Shown here piece by piece: positions 58,975 through 64,000 of a stretch of 64,000 nucleotides of DNA. The DNA is taken from positions 22,994,886 through 23,058,885 of the forward strand of contig NC_086374.1 of the NCBI RefSeq assembly GCF_036588685.1, read 5' to 3'. Below the pieces are notes generated by a model that worked only from the letters and a program-made list of their open reading frames with translations, made no database searches and had not been told where the DNA came from. The stretch is from Mytilus trossulus. Lineage: Eukaryota > Mollusca > Bivalvia > Mytilida > Mytilidae. Position 1 is the stretch's first letter, and the number at the start of each line of letters is the position of its first letter. Made by a program: the position numbers and the translations under genes.

Positions 58975-59995
58975 GCATTTTACATTAAGTGTTTTATATA
59001 TATAGTAAATGACAATCGAATCAGTATTCGATTATTTCTCTCAAATGAATATTTAATCACAGTTTTTATTACTATTATTTTAAGAGAGCAATTGGCGAGA
59101 TCGAGAATCCAATCCAATTGTTCTTAAAAAATTAAGCAAAAAGTATTAAGGTTTAGGATTCATTGAAGACCGGTAATTGGGGAATGGACCCCCCTTTTTC
59201 TGTTTTTTTTGTGGTTTATTTATTATTTATAGTAAATTATATTCTTTAATATCTTAACATATTTTGATTTAATTGATGTGTTCTTGTTTTTATAAATACC
59301 ATATAACAATAACAATAGTAAAACTAGAAGCGCATCATATATATATATAAAATCTACTATTAAGCAATAACACGTTAAATCTTCAGGCAAAAAGATGGGA
59401 TTCGCGAAGCGCCTTGTGGCTTTCATTGCTAATCTTAAACTCTATCGTTATCACTGTACAAGTTACTGCAACATGGTTTCCGGGGAGTATGCTATATATG
59501 TCATTGTTTTATTGGAACGACTGAAAAGCCCTAGGAATTAACCTCTACAATCTAGCTATGCTACCACTTAATTCAATATAACAATTCGTGATCGTAACTA
59601 AACAATTGAATACATTCACCAGAAAAGCTTACCAATACGCAATTACGGTTTTTTTTTTATACCCCGCTTCAAAGGGTCATCCTGCCCCTTTGTACGGAAA
59701 AACATTTCTGTTCCTTCAATTTTCTTCTTTGTGTAGTGCTTTTAATATGTCATTCCCATAGTCACAATTAGTCAATAACATACACTTTGTTTTAAGTTGT
59801 TATTAGCTTTAAGCTAGGTTTCAACAAATGCGAGTACTCTAAGATCTGCACCTGTTTTCTTTTGCCGTTGTGTTTATGCGCTTTGTCGACCCGAAGAGTT
59901 AAGCCCTTTTCACTCTATATATACTTATTTTGTTTTGGCGCCTGCATATTTGTTTGAAACCAACCACTTTCTATATGTGCTTGTCCAAAGTTGTT
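58975..59995. other. Downstream of the signal-peptide exon
   Basis: I found no second exon with a matching phase. The word ataccccgcttcaaa near 59660 resembles the end of the 46.2-47.0 kb element. TA microsatellite at about 59336-59350. Confidence 0.35.
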
Positions 59996-59998
59996 AAC

Positions 59999-60230
59999 CT
60001 GTAATCCAGTGGTTGCTGTTTATCGTATTTTTATTTTCTTTGGTGTTTTTTACCGTTAATTAGGACGTTAGTTTTCTTTTTTGAATTGTTTTATATTTAT
60101 CATTTCGATCTCTTTTATAGCTTATTAGGGGCTTTGCTTATTATTGAAGGCCGTACGGAGACATGTGCTAACGTCTACGTTTTCTTGGTGGCTGTTGTAA
60201 TCCCGTATAGTCAATCATACAACATTTCTT
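59999..60230 (+). repeat. Family B repeat, diverged
   Basis: The words ggacgttagttttctttttt, ttgaaggccgtacggagaca and caatcatacaacatttcttc occur in family order. Confidence 0.65.
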
Positions 60231-60489
60231 CTCGAGAATATACTTATAAAACATTTTTTTAACAATGTGCTTGTATAAAATTATCATGTACAATTATTCG
60301 ATATGTTTGTTAAAACATAGCCTCCATATATTTGTAAAAGCGGAAACAATGAAACACCACTTGACCTATAACTTCCTGAAGATAATTATTTCATTAAAAA
60401 AGCACTTCTTCAATAATTATACATTTACAGAAATAAACCACTAAACATTGGAATTACTCATCTCTGAAACATGATGATCTTACGAGGAT

Positions 60490-60965
60490 AAACAGTTAAC
60501 TGCTAGTAGTCTGTTGTTATTTATGTATTATTGTCATTTTGTTTATTTTCTTTGGTTACATCTTCTGACATCAGACTCGGACTTCTCTTGAATTGAATTT
60601 TAATGTGCGTATTGTTATGTGTTTACTTTTCTACATTGGTTAGAGGTATAGGGGAGGGTTGAGATCTCACAAACATGTTTAACCCCGCCGCATTTTTGCG
60701 CCTGTCCCAAGTCAGGAGCCTCTGGCCTTTGTTAGTCTTGTATTATTTTAATTTTAGTTTCTTGTGTACAATTTGGAAATTAGTATGGCGTTCATTATCA
60801 CTGAACTAGTATATATTTGTTTAGGGGCCAGCTGAAGGACGCCTCCGGGTGCGGGAATTTCTCGCTACATTGAAGACCTGTTGGTGACCTTCTGCTGTTG
60901 TTTTTTTATTTGGTCGGGTTGTTGTCTCTTTGACACATTCCCCATTTCCATTCTCAATTTTATCA
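60490..60965 (+). mobile_element. Family C tail, 5'-truncated copy
   Basis: It is nearly identical to 56220-56705 (ctgctagtagtctgttgtta to ccattctcaatttta) but has no RT part. Confidence 0.85.
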
Positions 60966-61289
60966 ATTTTATATGCGTCGTACTGTCTTCTATTCTTTTA
61001 ATCACTAGCCCCAAGAACATGTACAGTTATGTGCATTATCAACCGAGACTAATATGCCAATTAAGATCAATTTAACCAAAATAATCCGAAAAGCGTCCGT
61101 CAAAGTTTGCACAAGTAAAACAAACTTGACATTTTTTTCAACTGAAAGATCGAAATGAACTATTACTACAACAAAGAAAATTATTTGACATTTAAACCCG
61201 ACAAAGTAGATTTGATAACTGCAAGACAAAATTTATAGTTTATTTTGTAAATTTTAGATAGTAATCTACCGAATAAAAAACGCCTGCTC

Positions 61290-62055
61290 ACCAAATACTA
61301 TAACTTGAGCTCACCTGCTCTCCTGATCCTACACTTTCAAGAACACTTGTCATTCCGATCCTACACCTTCAAGAATAGCTGCCTGCCCGATTCTACACCT
61401 TCAAGAACACATACTCTCTTTATCTCATATCTCCAAGAATAGCTGCTCTCCCGATCCTACATCTTCAAGAACACATACTCTCTCGGTCCCATATTTCCAA
61501 AAATAGCTGACCGCCCGATCCTACACATTCAAGAACACATACTCTCCAGATCCCATACCTCCAAGAATACCTGCTCTACCGATCCTACACCTTCATGAAC
61601 ACATACTCTCCCCATCACATACCTTTAAAAACACCTGCTCTCCCGAACCTGTACCCACAAGAATGGCTTCTATCCCGATCATGTACCCACAAGAACACCT
61701 ACTCCCCCTTTCCTATAATTTAAAGAACATCGGCTCTCCCAATGCTACATCTTCAAGAACACCTACTCACCCAATCCTATACCTCAACGAACACCTGCCC
61801 TCTCGATTCTACATCTTCAAGAACACACACTCCAGATCCTATACCTTTATTAAGAAAAGCTGCCCTCCAGATTCTACACCTTCAAAAACACATACTCTTA
61901 CGACCTACACCTTCAATAATATTCTATACCTTCCAAAACACATACTCTATTCACCTATACCTTCAAAAATACATACTCTATCGACCTATACCTTCAAGAT
62001 TCCATGGTCTGATTCTCCCGATTCTATACCTTTAAGAATATGCACCGTACTCCAA
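61290..62055 (+). repeat. Decayed minisatellite, ~33-bp unit
   Basis: The words cgatcctacaccttcaagaa and cacatactctc recur more than 15 times with much variation (tctacatcttcaagaac, cctataccttcaa). ORFs of 97 and 134 codons run through it in two frames, which is expected for a repeat without stops and not for a gene. Confidence 0.85.
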
Positions 62056-64000
62056 TACAAATTATAAAAAGTAAGACGAATGATTTCAAAAGAATGTAAA
62101 GTGTATGAAGATTTAAGAGATTAATATCTTTTTCATCCTGAGATTAATAGCTAAAATTTTAAGCTATAACATTCCGTAATTTATGCAGAAAACCATTTGT
62201 GTTATTACAAAATATGACTAACATAGTCTGTAAAGGAGTACGTTTTATTGTCTGTATACACTCCAGGTTAGCAGTAAACAACAATGATTTATAAAGCTAT
62301 AAACATTTATGAGTGCAATATGCTTAAACTATACCTTAAAAATGTTAATAAGCAAGTTTTAGGATACATAGCGAAAGAAAAATCCATAGAAATTAAAGAA
62401 AATGAGCAAAACCTATACAGCACAGTCAGCTTTTAAAGCCTACGAAATGATAAATGAAAACAATGGTAAGGAGATAACTAACGCCCTTCAGATGCATTTT
62501 ATATAAGTTTTTTTGTGTATTTTTACATATTTTTTTATTACGTCATTTGAAAAGCAGCGTTTGATCTCTGTATTTCAATTTCAAGCTAAAAACTTCGACT
62601 TCTTCCACAAATAAAAACTGGTCGTAACGAGAGATCTCATATGAATAGTACTGGGAGTGTTGTTAAAAACCAAATTCTAATTATAGATACATATAGAGTA
62701 ATCAAAAAGTATATAAATAAATAATGGTAGATTGAATATACTTTCAAAGAACTAAAATGAAAGATGACCAATTGCCATATTAATGACTTGTTTGCACACA
62801 TTACAAAACCAAATTACACAAATGTTCAAATTACAAAAGCAAATTACACAAATGTACAAATTACAAAACACATATATTACAATTTTTAAATTACATAGTT
62901 GTAAAGTTCAAGTTACAATTCTCAAATATTCAATTGTAGAGTTGAAAAGTTACAAATTAGGAATATTAAAGTTTGAAATTTAAAATTAGAGTTACATACA
63001 ATTTAAGAAATGCAAAGGAATTGTGCCACCTTTGTTTTTCCTTATAGGTGTAGGCGAAAACAGCTAGTTTGATAGATTTGGCAAATCTTCAATAATGGAT
63101 AATGAGGACATTACTAAAAAATAATTCTTTTGAAAAAGAAGTTGCATATATATGTTTTTATTTAAAATAAATTGTTATAATTTAATTTTGGATGTAACGC
63201 GTCTTTGTTTGGTTTGCAATCGCTTTTTATTTTATTTCCTTACATTAATTCCACATTTTTGGCACCCCTGTTTATATATAATGAAGAAATAACCCCCAAT
63301 TACACAGAAGGAATTATAAGAAAAAAAACAGTCCTTAATATTTCGTTCATAAAAAGTATGCAATAATCAACATCCTTGACTTCAGCAACACGACCCAAGA
63401 TAATAAGATAATTTCAGATAAATGTTTCCAATTAAAAGCGATTTATCTCGGTCTGTGCGGTTAATTTGCGATGTATTAGCTTTACTTGATGCCCTATTGT
63501 CTATTATGGTTGCATTGATCAGTTATAAAGCTATTATTTGTCCATTTTATATTATCCCAGAAGTTTTAACCCAACAAACAATAGGCTCTGGTATTATAAA
63601 TTGTCCATTTATCTGATTAATTATCCATTAACCGACCCTTACTTGTAATCTATTTAGGAGATGTAAATATATCGCTCAAATAATACTGACATAAGTATGG
63701 ATTTTTTTTTATATAACAAGAGTGATACTACGGAAGGTGCAGAGCCAAGTATTTTTGGAGCACAACTCTGACAGTTTCGCCGAGATGGGCTAAAAAAATA
63801 TTATTTCTGTGTCTTGTGCCAAACATGGTATTTTTTCCGAATTTAGAAAGAGTACACTTTCTGTAATATTATAGCAATGCAGGTTTTCTTATTCATTTTA
63901 TATTGTATCATCTCTTTCAAATTCACAAACTACCTAAAAAATCTATTAAAGGAAAATAAATGACAAAGTCTCAGTTTGGCCCCTAGCTGGAAGCAAAGGC
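62056..64000. other. Intergenic, AT-rich
   Basis: A short-period repeat (aaattacacaaatg, ttacaaaa) lies at 62800-62900. No gene is supported to the window end. Confidence 0.4.

Noticed and set aside
61663..62067. 134-codon plus-strand ORF
   Set aside because: It is the reading of a degenerate ~33-bp minisatellite, and a second frame is also open; this is repeat-driven.

Overview
This is AT-rich, repeat-dense animal nuclear DNA, almost certainly from a marine mussel (Mytilus or a close bivalve relative). The inference rests on interspersed repeat families that I recognise from mussel genomes, on a spliced gene with eight small exons and GT-AG introns, and on the absence of long ORFs or operons. 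Most short ORFs are noise or repeat-derived.

Layout. 1-10 kb: interspersed repeats, a reverse-transcriptase pseudogene, and a 1.2-kb inverted structure built from two opposed copies of a tRNA-derived element. 10.2-12.4 kb: a probable two-exon gene for a Thr/Ser-rich protein (+). 13.2-21.9 kb: a 1.79-kb tandem duplication next to a palindrome, then two opposed copies of a 1.2-kb repeat. 23.2-26 kb: a three-exon gene (+) for a small secreted protein with three 16-residue repeats and a dibasic site. 28.0-43.5 kb: the one gene I can name, a TRUB2-type pseudouridine synthase (minus strand), complete in eight exons with consistent splice phases. 43.7-57.3 kb: decayed retroelements, fold-back elements and a 3.4-kb terminal-inverted-repeat element packed with tandem repeats. 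58.8 kb: a TATA promoter and first exon of a secreted-peptide gene (+). 60-64 kb: repeat tails and a decayed minisatellite.

Main discovery. Three of the seven 5' splice sites of the TRUB2 gene have been copied in tandem together with the adjoining exon end. Exon 1 carries a 51-bp duplication that gives two identical donors 51 nt (17 codons) apart. Exon 2 is followed by a ~6-kb array of 31-bp monomers; each monomer is the last 22 nt of the exon plus the first 9 nt of the intron, so the intron carries well over a hundred decoy donor-like sites. Exon 7 is followed by about nine degenerate ~100-bp copies of its own coding 3' end and donor. The largest array also contains six copies of an ~85-bp retroelement tail, amplified with it. 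The TRUB2 protein also appears to have His where the TruB family has its catalytic Asp, although the ORF and splice sites are intact, so it may be a pseudoenzyme.

Limits: every family assignment is by eye, without a database search. Exon boundaries come from splice consensus, phase and family similarity, not from transcripts.
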